Below, piece after piece: positions 11,816-22,319 of a stretch of 64,000 nucleotides of DNA. This DNA comes from Symbiodinium natans. Its lineage: Eukaryota > Sar > Dinophyceae > Suessiales > Symbiodiniaceae. The DNA is taken from the NCBI GenBank assembly GCA_905221605.1, contig CAJNDS010002411.1, forward strand, positions 374,001 through 438,000, written 5' to 3'. The translations under genes were made by a program, and so were the position numbers. The notes under the pieces were generated by a model, which was not told where the DNA came from, searched no databases, and saw only the letters and a list, made by a program, of their open reading frames with translations. The first letter of the stretch is position 1, and every line of letters starts with the position of its first letter.

Positions 11816-12088
11816 TTGATGGAGGAAGCGGTGGCGCAGAGAAGTTCGTCGTCGTTCATCAACTCCACGCAGCTTGCTAAGATGCTGCTGCGGAAAAGTT
11901 TGACAAACGAGCTTATGGAGAAGCTCCATGTGTCGATGCAGCGAGTGGCGCAAAACCTTCTGGAGCAGCCAGAGTTCAAAGCCATCATCTGCGAGTATGC
12001 CAAGCATCTGGAATCAACGGAGCCTGGGATGGCTGCTTGGCTGTTTTTGCGCTTAAGAATAGCCATGTTGCTCGCATCCGGTTCTTAG
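11816..12088 (+). CDS. Candidate helical exon, function unknown
   Basis: The frame includes SSSFINSTQLAKMLLRKSLT, then KLHVSMQRVAQNLLEQPEFK and AIICEYAKHL. Spacing of Leu/Met with Lys/Glu suggests amphipathic helices, and the codons look structured, unlike flanking frames. I recognise no family. The opposite strand is also open over part of this interval (about 11695-12066), so the strand is not certain, although all named genes in the window are on +. Confidence 0.3.
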   Translation: MMEEAVAQRSSSSFINSTQLAKMLLRKSLTNELMEKLHVSMQRVAQNLLEQPEFKAIICEYAKHLESTEPGMAAWLFLRLRIAMLLASGS

Positions 12089-12429
12089 CCGTGTGTTGAA
12101 CGAATGTTCGAATGAGCTAAAGTGCGATCATCTCTTTGTGGAATCTTTCAATGGCTTGGAGACTTCGAAGGCACCACAACACGTTCGTTCTTTTCTCTCT
12201 TAGCAAGTGATAGCTTGCAACATGTGGAGAAGGGCGACCTTGGAGAGGTGCCGGGCCGACCCTTTCTTGGGAGTGATGCAAGGGTTGAGGAAGGGGCTAT
12301 GCATGCCCCAATGTTTGTGGGGATGGGGCCTGCCTCCGAGCAACAGAAACACTGGCTCATCAATGTGGCTCACAGACGCACGCCTGCGACTCCAAGCTCA
12401 AGTTGCAGAACGTTAAAGAAGGCATCCTG

Positions 12430-14500
12430 AGCTTGCAACAGTTGTGAGGGGGTTCTTGGTGCTTGGGATGGGAGGTGTTGGCGAAGTACGGCTCTGGAAG
12501 CACACAGCAAACAAGCCTGGCCAATCTTGGTCACTTCAGCACAAGTCAGACACCACAGTAAAATACATAAAGCATACAGGCGGGCAAGCCGTTTTCTGCA
12601 AGAAATGCGGCTAGTAGCGGCTAGAAAGTATTGTCATTGCAATGAGGGTGTGGTGTGATTTCACATAAGGTTTTACGGGCGGCCAATAAGCTTATTTTAA
12701 AAGGCCGCGTGGTGAATGAACTTTCTTTCGGTTTTCTTGGGATTCTCTCCAAGGTTTACCATTAGAATAAAGACGAGAGAATGAATGCATTTTTAAGCGA
12801 ACTTGTGAGCGCATGAAATGCACGAATGACCGAACGAAGTGAGACAGCTGCTGCAAGGTTAGGAAAGGTCCTAAGGTAGCAAAATTCCTTGACAGGTAAG
12901 TTCCATCCAGCATGAGCGGTGTAATGACTTCCTCACTGTCACTACCCTCGTCTCTCAGAAATTGAGTCATCCTTGATTACGAGGAAGCCAACGGCCTAAC
13001 AATAAGACCCTGAGCACTTGGCCGTTCATGTTTCGTTCACCCATAAGCCCCTTTTAATAGTATTCATGCGTCCGTAAACTCCCTTATAATACTATTAATA
13101 GTGTTTATGGTGTTCTCTTCACGTGTACGCGCTTATAATATAGTTGTCATAATAGCGCGAACTAAGTGAACGAAGAACGGGGCCGGGAATTATATTATTA
13201 TTGCGCACTTATAATATAAAATTCATGCGTGTGGCGATAATATTATATTTACAGTGGCTTTTCTTCGCGAGGGAACACTATGAACACACCATACAAGTAG
13301 TTAAGCCCAACCTCGTCCACTTTTGACCCTTCCCCCGGGCAGTTATTAATACCATTAGTGTGTAGAGAACGTGTGAACTAGACTATAACGAGCCCGCGAG
13401 GCATGAATATAATGAACACAGTGAACGAAATGAATACGGGCACGGAGTAAATTCTATTGTGTGCCCGTGAACAGAAAGAAGAATATTACAAGGGCTTATA
13501 ATTCAGTATATTAGCAGGATTCCGCATGAAAGTATACTAAATTACTAGCCCGTGCCCCTTTTTCCCCTATTATCTTCTTTTTTTCGCTAATTCACAGATC
13601 ACGCGTTCATTTCATTCACTATTCATCTGAAACCAGCGTTGAAATCTGAATCCTCAGGCTGAGAGATGTTAGTCTGTCAGATCGAGCGGGTTGCACATTG
13701 CACATGCTGTAGAACGAAAACCTACACACCACGCAACAACGTGACCCCATGGAGCGCCAGCTGGCTTGCTCAGAACACCTGCCAGCTATGAGTCGGCACA
13801 TCCTCTAACCAACTAGATGAACAAGAAGTGCGGTCACACGTGGGTTGCCGAGCCTATCAACCTGGCAGCTCCTATTCGTCTGTTTCTTTATCATCAGTTT
13901 TTGGCTTTGCCGCGCGACTTGGAGAATGACGTGTTTAATTCGTCTCCGAGGGTCAAGCTGAGAGCACTTCGAGCTTAGGCCCAGAAAAGCAAGAATTCTA
14001 CACACAAGACCTTGAGGGCCGCGAGGCTCGATGGTTTTGGATTCTTTGCATCTTTTGCATTTTGCGGCCTCTGAGGGCATCCCGATTGGAACCGATGTCC
14101 TGCCAGGAAGCGCACTGGAGCCTTGATGAAGGCGGCCCTGGCACCCGACGCAGGCTCTCGCCATGCATTGCTCGGTGAGTTCTTTTGTTCCTTTCACATT
14201 TTTTCCGTGATGTTGGCATCCTTTTTGGGCACATGTGCTTGCAGACGCTGCTGCCACTGGAGGGCTGCTGGGCCAGATTGTTAATGAGTAGACCCCCAAT
14301 TTCCTGTTGCTCTTCGCAGCTGTCCAATGCTTTGACGGACGATGCAGCTGCGTTGCTGTCGGTTTGCTCGCTGCCAGCCATGCCCAGATCCTTGATGCAA
14401 AGTCAGGATGCCTGGCACCTATCATTCTGGCACCTATCATTTGATCCAGTCGGAGCTCGAGAACATGCCGTCGAGTCAAGGCAACATTGGCATGCATCGA
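12430..14500. other. Stretch without a recognised gene, including an AT-rich island
   Basis: No family motif was seen. A 92-codon minus frame (12692-12970) and a 300-codon minus frame (13805-14707) are open but contain no motif I know and were not accepted. Confidence 0.4.
12980..13620. other. AT-rich island with repeated CTTATAAT words
   Basis: Base composition falls to roughly one third GC by eye, against about half in flanking DNA. The word CTTATAAT occurs at about 13083, 13132, 13208 and 13495, with many other TATAAT/ATTATA words. There is no ORF of note. It could be a decayed foreign or organelle-derived insert or a spacer with special composition. Confidence 0.6.
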
Positions 14501-15319
14501 TGTGATGCCTGTATGTTTTGAATGCAGCAAAAGCCAATTCAGCTGGAAGCAGGTATGGCTCTGCTTAAGGGTTTCTACGAGGCCGGAATTGGTAGATGTA
14601 ACATGATCATTCCGCGAGTAGCGTTGCAGGACATGTGCCGATGTGCAGACCTGGACAGCTGCAAGCTTAGTAGCGAGCAGGACGCTTGGACACAACACCT
14701 TGTCCACCGTCCATTAGAAGGGTAGGCCTCCAGCATTGGGTCCTCCAGGCACATCGGGAGGGAGCCCTGTGATCACCAATGTGTGAGACCTACCTCTGCC
14801 GGTTCAGGTGAGAAAGTCATGCAAAAGTAGCTCCAGGGGTCCATACTATTGGCTTGTTTCGGACGACTCCTACTGATAAGGGTTTTCGAAGTTTGCAAGG
14901 CCCAGGAAAGGCTTCGAGAATACTAAGGATGAGTTCTGGTGCTACGTGGACGAGAGCACGTTGCCAGGGTGCAAAGCTGAGCAGGTCAAGCTTCTGAAAG
15001 ACTCCGACAACAGGAGATGCTCGAAGCGTGCTCATGCCATCGTCCCGCAATGCCTTAAGGGAAGCATCAACCTTTGAAGCTCATGGACCCCACGCAGACC
15101 CAACAAATCAGGCTACAATCTAGAAGTTTGCGTGGGATTTTGTGGGTTTCTTCTTGTCTCTTCATGAACTTCATGGGCAGTGTCCCAAAGCCTGGAGGAC
15201 CTGGAGCCGGGACCTCTGCTCTAAGCGGCCCTGCGAGCCTGCCAACCTCGGGATGAAGCCACGCCCCAAGAACAACAAGGAGACCCTACAGGATTCTAAA
15301 GGAGACTTTCTGGCCTGTT

Positions 15320-15440
15320 GAGTCTTTCTTTCTCTTTCAATCGGACTCTGACTCTCTCGCTCTCTCTCTCTCTCTCTCTTTTCTCTCTCTCTTCTCTCTC
15401 TTCTCTCTCTCTTCTCTCTCTCTTGTCTCTCTCTTTCAAG
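15320..15440 (+). repeat. TC/CTCTCT dinucleotide tract
   Basis: A long pyrimidine run made of CTCTCT with TTCTCT interruptions. The minus-strand Arg/Glu ORF through it is an artefact of the repeat. Confidence 0.9.
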
Positions 15441-15545
15441 GATGATGGCCCAAGAACTCACAGAGGGCTTTAAGGCTTCAGGATGCAGACTTTGGTCTTG
15501 TAGCATTTCGGGGGAGTTCCTGATGGGAACAGTTAGTTGTCGTAG

Positions 15546-15547
<2 letters not shown>

Positions 15548-15638
<91 letters not shown>
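15548..15638 (+). repeat. (AGC)n trinucleotide repeat
   Basis: About 30 uninterrupted AGC units. In one + frame it would encode polyserine within a 143-codon ORF (15442-15873), but nothing else in that ORF is recognisable, so coding is not claimed. Confidence 0.95.
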
Positions 15639-15639
<1 letters not shown>

Positions 15640-16417
15640 CGTCAGATTGCTCGGAGATCACAAGAGAATCTCAAAATACCCCGTATACAAGTGGCCGTGA
15701 CAAAGAGCAGCAATGCAAATCCGCCAAAAAATAGAGCAAAAGAGCGTCATCTCTTGCTGCAGGAGCTGGACTTCCAGAGGCACCCTGAGCTCAGGGACGA
15801 CAAGATGCTGATGAGGCATCCCTTGGGGGCAGGGGCCATTTGGATAAGAAGCGTGTCTCTGGGTTCTCTCTGAGTTTGGGGCTTCTTTGTTTGGGGACCT
15901 TCCGGGAGAACACTTCCTCTTTTCCTCTTCTCCTCTTGGGGTGAGAAGGATCAGGAGTTTTAAGGGGCCAGCCCAGGTACGGCTCGGACTGCGATATCTG
16001 GAAGCGTGGAGACCCCATGGAATGGGCGCCTCGGATTCAACCACGGCTCAAATAAGGAACTAAGCCCAGGGCTCTAGGGCTCAGGGTTTCAACCCTTAGC
16101 TGCCCAATTCTCAGCTATAGGCTTCCCCAAGCCAAGTGAGGCCTACGTGGGATTCGACACCACCTGCATCGAGCGAACGCTGCCGGGCCAAGAATATACC
16201 CTTCGATTCCAATAACGCAAATCCCTTCTACGAACGTCAAACTCCCGAAAAGAATGGCGTCTATCAACCCTTAAAACGTTTCGAAGCCATAGTTAAGCAT
16301 ACAACAAGATTGAGGAAGTTCACGAGTAGGAAAAAAATGTTCAGAGATTGAGGAGAAGGGCGCCTCCGAAGGTTGGAGACTGGCCAAAGGGGCTGCCCAG
16401 AGCTCAGATTGCAGCGG

Positions 16418-16475
16418 TTTAGGATTTAGGGTTTAACATTTAGGGGTAATTCAGGGGTTTAAAGGGTTCTTGGCA
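16418..16475 (+). repeat. Degenerate telomere-like tract
   Basis: GGTTTAGGATTTAGGGTTTA and related words, decayed TTTAGGG type. Confidence 0.65.
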
Positions 16476-17124
16476 TTTCTTCGCTATAGATGTTGAGGGT
16501 GGGCCGCCATCATGATCGCACGTCTTGAGCCAGCTGTGCCAGTGCTCTTCCCCCTCCAGATGTGAGAATGCTTTTGCTGGGGTTGCTTTGGCTGTTTCTT
16601 GCTTGGGTATGATGGGTAGAGGGTGTTGCTGTCTCGGCGGGGCTTGTCTCGTGACTCCCGCTCGCCGACTGTGGTGTTGCTTCGTCTCTTACATGTAAAC
16701 ACATCGGGACAGCCATCAGGCAAGCCCTAAGCCCTGAGCTACAGTCCAAATCGCCGCAAATCCGGAATGAAATGATCCTATACTTCCGAAGTACTTCCAA
16801 TTCCAAAGGTGTCAAAAAGCCGTCACCCCACGCTTCTCAAACGAAGTAACGCACCGAATCTGGCACGGCAAGCCCCAAACTGTCAAATGCTTCCCCTCCT
16901 GACTCCTCAATTGCTGTGTCGGTATGTGTCGGTGGTGGCGTCTCCAATCCACGGGCCTGAACAGCGAGTAGCTGAGTAGCTTTCAGGAAGCGACTGGGAC
17001 TAGACCTGTCATGTCACGAAAGCTATCTCCTTGGAGCTTGCGGGCGTTTTTGTGTACAACCTTCCGGTATTGGGCCAAACCGGACTTGAGGAGACCTTTG
17101 GCTTGACTTTTCAGGGACGGGTTG

Positions 17125-17185
17125 GGGGGGGGAGGGGGTGGCCTTTCCCTAACAGGCAGGGTCCGCCCCCCCCCCCCCCCCCCAA
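17125..17185. repeat. G-run and C-run pair
   Basis: A GGGGGGGGAGGGGG stretch is followed about 25 bp later by a run of about 19 C. The two could pair as a G:C hairpin. Confidence 0.75.
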
Positions 17186-17669
17186 AACCCACTGTAGGGG
17201 CCTGCAGCTTGTGCCAACGTTCGGCAACCGGATTTTCGCAAGAACCTACCCAACGTGAAAATTCTGCCAGGCTAGCTTGAACCCAACACCCGGAACCCTA
17301 AACCCTCAAGCCTGCGTTCCACCAGTGACGACAGCGCTACCTGCCGAAAAACACCGGCCTCGTGCTGCCTTGTTCGTTCACCCTGCTCTCAAGTAGAGGA
17401 CTTCATGCTGACTGTTTAAAGCCTGCGTCCGGCGGCGTAGTGCGCTACTGGTCCAAGCGGACCGCATACAATCACAAAGAACATGCATCAAAGCGAAGCA
17501 AACGCTGAGGCCGTACATGTTCTTGTCCTGGAATCTTGGCAGCATGCAGATCGAATTGCAACTCGGTTTTGAGTTGCTTTGTCCTTGTTGAAATGCCACG
17601 AAAACTTTCACAGGACGGCGTGTACTTCCAACCTCTTGTTTGAGACGAAGCGTCATGATGGCACAGTTG

Positions 17670-18140
17670 GGTCCCTGTACCATGCGAAAATCCGCTGCAC
17701 GTGGTACCAGATGGCGCCCTGGCTGTCATAACGTGCTTCAACGGCCTCGGCAATCCGCTTCCTTACTTGCAACCTTTGCTGGCACACGATGGCACACAAT
17801 TCTCAGGTTCTGGAAATCTTCCTGATCCTTGACTTGATCTTCACCCTGCCCATGATGGCCCCCTGGACGGCATTCCGGCGTTCCGTTCTGTGAAGGGCAC
17901 TCGGCTACACACGGTTTGGGATGAATACATGGCAAAAAGGTCATCATGTACCACTTCATCGCCAACCGCGCAGCTCCCAGCAGTTGACATGTCTTGTTGC
18001 CGGGCCCATGGCATGAAACAGATGTGGGTCATTCATTCTGGGTCATTGGTTCAGTACATGGCGCAGCGAGCTTGGTGCCTTCGTGGGAAAACTTCGGAGG
18101 CTGTGCCGACAACTTGGAAACGGAGGAGCAGTTCGCTCCT
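17670..18140 (+). CDS. Candidate exons of a membrane protein, family unknown
   Basis: Two frames look protein-like. About 17670-17795 reads VPCENPLHVVPDGALAVITC, then FNGLGNPLPYLQPLLAHDG. About 17804-17892 reads VLEIFLILDLIFTLPMMAP, a convincing hydrophobic helix followed by WTAFRRS. A possible third piece is VIMYHFIANRA near 17941. The frames would have to be joined by introns, and I could not place a family. Low confidence; the strand follows the named genes. Confidence 0.3.
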
Positions 18141-18239
18141 GTAGATGACTCTTCAGATTCATCTGACGCTCCGCTTATGGCTGTTTCTGTCCGCTTGTGC
18201 TTTTGTTAAAGTTGTGCTTTTGTGGTCTCCCATATAGTG

Positions 18240-19260
18240 CATGTCAATCGAGCTCAGGAAGAGTTTCAGCCAGGAGTGTCAGATGGCCATGAGCATCAGC
18301 GAAGCCAGGAAGCTTCGCATCGGCCGTCTCAGTCAGAGGTGCAGGCATGGCCGGGTATGCGGGTTCATGTTCACGTTTGCAGATATAGTCAATAGTAATT
18401 CGGAACGCGTCCATCAGTGCGTCTTTCGATGGCATGATGCCCCATTGGCAGGGTGGTCTCGATGCAGCTTCCAGCGCATGAGCATGATTTGGACAGCCAT
18501 CGGCAAGTGGAAGTCGTGACCAAGGCTTGCAGCCGTCTGGCACTGACCAGATGGCCTTACGAGCACCCGAGACTTCGTGCCAAAAAAGCGACGAAAGCGC
18601 AGCAACTTGCAATCTGGTGACTCCCCTTTGAATCTCCCGATGGCTCACCAAAATTTCCCAGCATGACCAGCCCGAGGCTGAGACTTCGAGACCGCTGCGC
18701 TGGGATGCCGCGTTGTGCAAGTGACTGCAAGTGAAGGTCTGTCGGCGTCTGTCGGTGTTTCACAGCGGGCTTGGCCAATGCTGCCACTTGGTGCCCTTTT
18801 GGGCGTCATGCTCCTTCCACGACTTGTCGCCGTCCGCCTTCAACTCCGCGGGTGCAGGGCTGAAAGCTGCGCAACGTTGCGGCGAGAGGCCTAGTGGCCG
18901 ATTAGTGGCCTAGTGGCTAAACATGCCGGCGGTCCAGTTGGAGACAGCTAATGCATGGCCGAATCCGGCAGCAAACAGGCGCAATGTCCGCAGGGCTAAT
19001 GTTTCCTCCATGGGCACCGAATCACTAGAATGTTGAAGAAGCTGCCCACTGTGCGGACGAAGTCTTGGCTCAGGCTGAGGATTCATGCTGCATGCACCTG
19101 CAGGCCACACACATGGGAAGGACTGAGCAGAACGTGTTGCACTTGAAGACACACCCAGATGGCAGTGTTGACGCCGCATCCTGGACAGCAGTGATGCTTT
19201 CGGACGGTGCATGAGCTCAGCAAGTTCAGATACCGTTTCGGAAGGAGCCACTGAAGCTCT
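18240..19260 (-). CDS. Doubtful minus-strand open region upstream of REP
   Basis: Minus frames at 18244-18720 (containing PSKDALMDAFRITIDYICKR) and 18910-19251 (containing ETVSELAELMHRPKASLLSR) look more protein-like than random. They would give a gene divergent from REP. The + strand is also open here, no family is recognised, and every named gene is on +, so this is recorded only as a candidate. Confidence 0.15.
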
Positions 19261-19346
19261 ACCGTAGACTACATACCTATACTATACCTGTACTGCAGCG
19301 TGCGCAGCACGCTAACCTTAGCCCGCCAGCCCAGCGACCAGAGATC

Positions 19347-22311
19347 ATGGCGCTGCTGACGCCTGAGGAGTGTGAGGTCGGAAGCACTCGAACACCTCTT
19401 AAAATCTCCAAAGACCTGACGCCGCCTTACGTTGAGTCATGAAGGCTCGCAATCGCAATCGTGCAGTTTTGAGGTGGATGTTTGCGTGCTGGGCACTGGC
19501 CTCACCGAGAGCTTGGCAGCGGCTGCATTTGCCCGTCTTGGGCGCCGGCTCCTCCACTTGGATGCCTCGAGCGCCTATGGCGGTTGCTGGCGCTCGCTGT
19601 CCTTGGCCGAGCTTCCTGGCACAGAGCACAGTGAACACAGAGACACAGAGAAGCAAACAGGCACGCAAGCACACAGCGGAACGTCAAAAAGAGCAGCGAT
19701 CTGGACTCCTGCACAGGTTTGTTCATTGGGCAGGAGGAAGCGCGAGCTTCGAAACCCCGGTCTCCCAGGCCGAAAGGGCCGAAAAGATCATGACTCTGCA
19801 GAAGGCATCTTCCAGTCTCTCAAGCACCTGGCAGGTTGCGGGAGGCGACTTCCGCTCTCTTCCGCAGCAGGTGCTGCGATGGCCATGCAGTTTTTGTTCC
19901 AGCATCTTTTGTTCTACAGGGAGTCTCAGGGAGTTTCATACGAGCTAGGTTCTTTGGTCCTTGGTCGCTGGAGATGTGATTTCTTTTGATTCTTTGCAAG
20001 GCTTGGAAAGCCGTTCATCGGCGTTGCACCACTGCCCCGCTTGGGGCTGAGACCTTCCGGCCGAGGTGCGCAGCCTGTGCCTTCCTCTGGGAATCCCTGC
20101 TCCTTCAGGGATGGGACCACCAGCAGTGCTTTCCTATGCTTTTGAATGGTGGACAGGTATGACTTCGAGGCGAAGGAAGAGCCGGAAGTTCCTCTCGCAC
20201 CTGAGGCTACGGCCGGGGAGACTGCTCTCAGGCTTGCACCTCATGCACCCTACGGTTGCTTCCTCGATCACTGCTTTGCACCCTGCCTGCAAGCTTTGGC
20301 GCTCTGTGGGAGGGTAAAGTTGCAAGGCCTTGAACATGTGTCGGGCGCCAGAGAGCAGCAGAAAACTCAGAGAATGTGAAGCCCGGAGACAGAGGAACAA
20401 GCCGCAGGCGAGAGAGATGGAGAGTGCGCAGATGACCCCCTGTGTTGCGGATGCAGTTGCAGCTTGTTGAACGTCTGAGGAATGGGATCCATTTGGCAGG
20501 CTGTCTGCAGTAGAGCTCTGCAAGGAGAAGCGCGACATACTGAAGAGCCCGACGTCCTTCAGCAACTGTGCCTTTAAGATTGCCCTCTACAAACAACCCC
20601 CCCCCAACCCTATCCGACTATTTTATCGGACTTTCTCGTCTGACTTCATGAAGACGAGGGTCTGTTTCGAGGCTTGGATATCGTACCACGACTGCTGTTT
20701 GGACGAAGCGACTTTGTGGATGTCCTCGTCGAGTCGGGTGTTGCAAGGCGCCGCGAAGTGTCTCTCAAAGTGTGACTCACATTGAACCTGGAACCCAAGT
20801 TTTGTCGAATCTCCTTGGAGAGGTACTTGGAGTTTCAGGGCCTGAAGTCGGCCAGGGTCCTAACACCTGAAGGCCTCTTTGCGGTGCCCTTGACCAAGAG
20901 CGAAATTTTCCAGGATACTCATCTGAGTAAGCCTGAGAAGCGGACGCTAATGCGATTCATCACTTCCATCCAGCCCTTTGTGGGTAGCCTTGCCTTCCAA
21001 TCTGCAGCGCAGCTGGGCGTGGATCAGGCTCGTAAGGTCAAGGGCCCAACTGAGCTGGACTCCAGCGTTCTGGGGGTGGACCTGGAGGAGCCGTGGCAAT
21101 GTTTCCTGGAGCGGCAACAGCTGTCGCAGAGACTGCAGGAGTTCATCACGTATTCTATCTGTCTGTGGGATTGGTCCCCGAGGTCGGAGTCACGCGCTGG
21201 ATGGCCTGAGCTTTCTTGCGGCGAGGCGCTTCGACGACTTGGAAGTTTTGTATCTTCACTTGGCATGTACGGCCGTGGAACGAGCATGCCTTTGCTGTAT
21301 CCTATGTATGGTGTGGCTGAGATTGCGCAAGGCTTCACCCGCATGAGCGCACTCCATCGAGGAACCTATGCCTTGCGCACGCGCCCGACCCACATCCTTA
21401 CCAAGAAGGATGAGAATCGTGGCTGGATGGTGACAGGCGTAGTAACTCACCGTGGTGAAGTGATACGAACTTCCACTGTTATTGGGTCCTGTGACCACAT
21501 CACAGAACAAGGCAAGGCTAACGATGTCGACAAAGGGTCGGACTCGACTTCCTGCAGGCGGACGACGGTCTTGCTGAATTGTCCGCTTTTGGGAGAAGAA
21601 GGGGTGAACTTGTGTGTGGTTCCTCCGAGCTCTTTTTCACCACCTTTGCAGAACGTGGTGCAAGTATTGCAGCTAGACTGGAGCACAGGCACCTGCCCGA
21701 GGGGATGGTATATACACCACCTCTCGCAGGCATGGACTGGCAAGGATGAAGGCATCCCATTTGCTGACCTAGATAAAGTTCTGGAGACGCTGTTGGCAAG
21801 GTGTCCAGAGTCTAAGTGCCTGTTCCGATGCAAGTACATCCACAGACCTAGACCAAAGGAGCGCTGGAATACTGACAAAGACACAGTGAGTCCGATGAGG
21901 GACTGCAGCGAAACTGGTAGCCTCGCCGTCGTAGCAGATCCTGCTGCCGTGCCACAGCTGGTGGTGTCCGACGAAATCCATGAAGCACGGCAGATGTTCC
22001 TCGCGTCCCCAGCAGCTGCCGGTGCACAACCGGAGGACTTCTTGCGAAAGCCTGAACACGTGGCAGAGGAGCTGCATTGTTCGCACTTGTGCCAAAGTAC
22101 TTAGAGCATCATACTCTAGCAATACATGTCAAGGTGAGTCGGTGAGTCTTTGAGGGTGTCGTTTCTTTTCGTGGGGCTTTCGGAGGAGGAACGTGGTGGC
22201 GCCATGGAAGAGCTGGAGCTTTTCAACGAGCAGATGCAAGAAACCGAGAAGCAGGTGCAGCAAGCCGAGACCATAAAGTGGCCTGCCGAAACTGAGGGCG
22301 AACCTCAATAG
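19347..22311 (+). CDS. Rab escort protein (REP/CHM; Rab geranylgeranyltransferase component A)
   Basis: REP presents Rab GTPases to geranylgeranyltransferase II for C-terminal prenylation and shares the GDI fold. Exon 1 (19347-19376) is MALLTPEECE. Intron 19377-19473 is GT-AG. Exon 2 begins VDVCVLGTGLTESLAAAAFA and continues to HLDASSAYGG, the REP/GDI dinucleotide-fold motif (GTGLxES, YGG). An exon near 20659-20767 has GLDIVPRLLFGRSDFVDVLV, matching the GDI/REP region with LLF and DVL. A large exon (about 20816-22069) has ERYLEFQG, the TEGL-FAVPLTKSEIF region, SLGMYGRGTSMPLLYPMYG and FTRMSALHRGTYALR, all in REP order. The C-terminal exon ends at a stop at 22309-22311 after EELELFNEQMQETEKQ; its join to 22069 is ambiguous because GAGCTG occurs at both edges. 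Exons between 19620 and 20650 are not resolved. Total length suits a REP. Confidence 0.9.
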
Positions 22312-22319
22312 CTTACTCT

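Larger units (their letters stand above)
15880..17300. other. Stretch without a recognised gene
   Basis: It holds telomere-like words (16418-16475), an adjoining G-run and C-run near 17120-17185, and chance ORFs. Nothing more is supported. Confidence 0.45.

Noticed and set aside
12692-12970. 92-codon minus-strand ORF beginning MTQFLRDEGSDSEEVITPLM
   Set aside because: It looks somewhat protein-like but has no family, splice partner or context; kept out of the gene list.
13805-14707. 300-codon minus-strand ORF
   Set aside because: No recognisable motif, low-complexity-free but random-looking composition, and the + strand is open in the same place.
15442-15873. Polyserine protein over the AGC repeat
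   Set aside because: Flanking residues show no domain, and the serine run comes only from the microsatellite.
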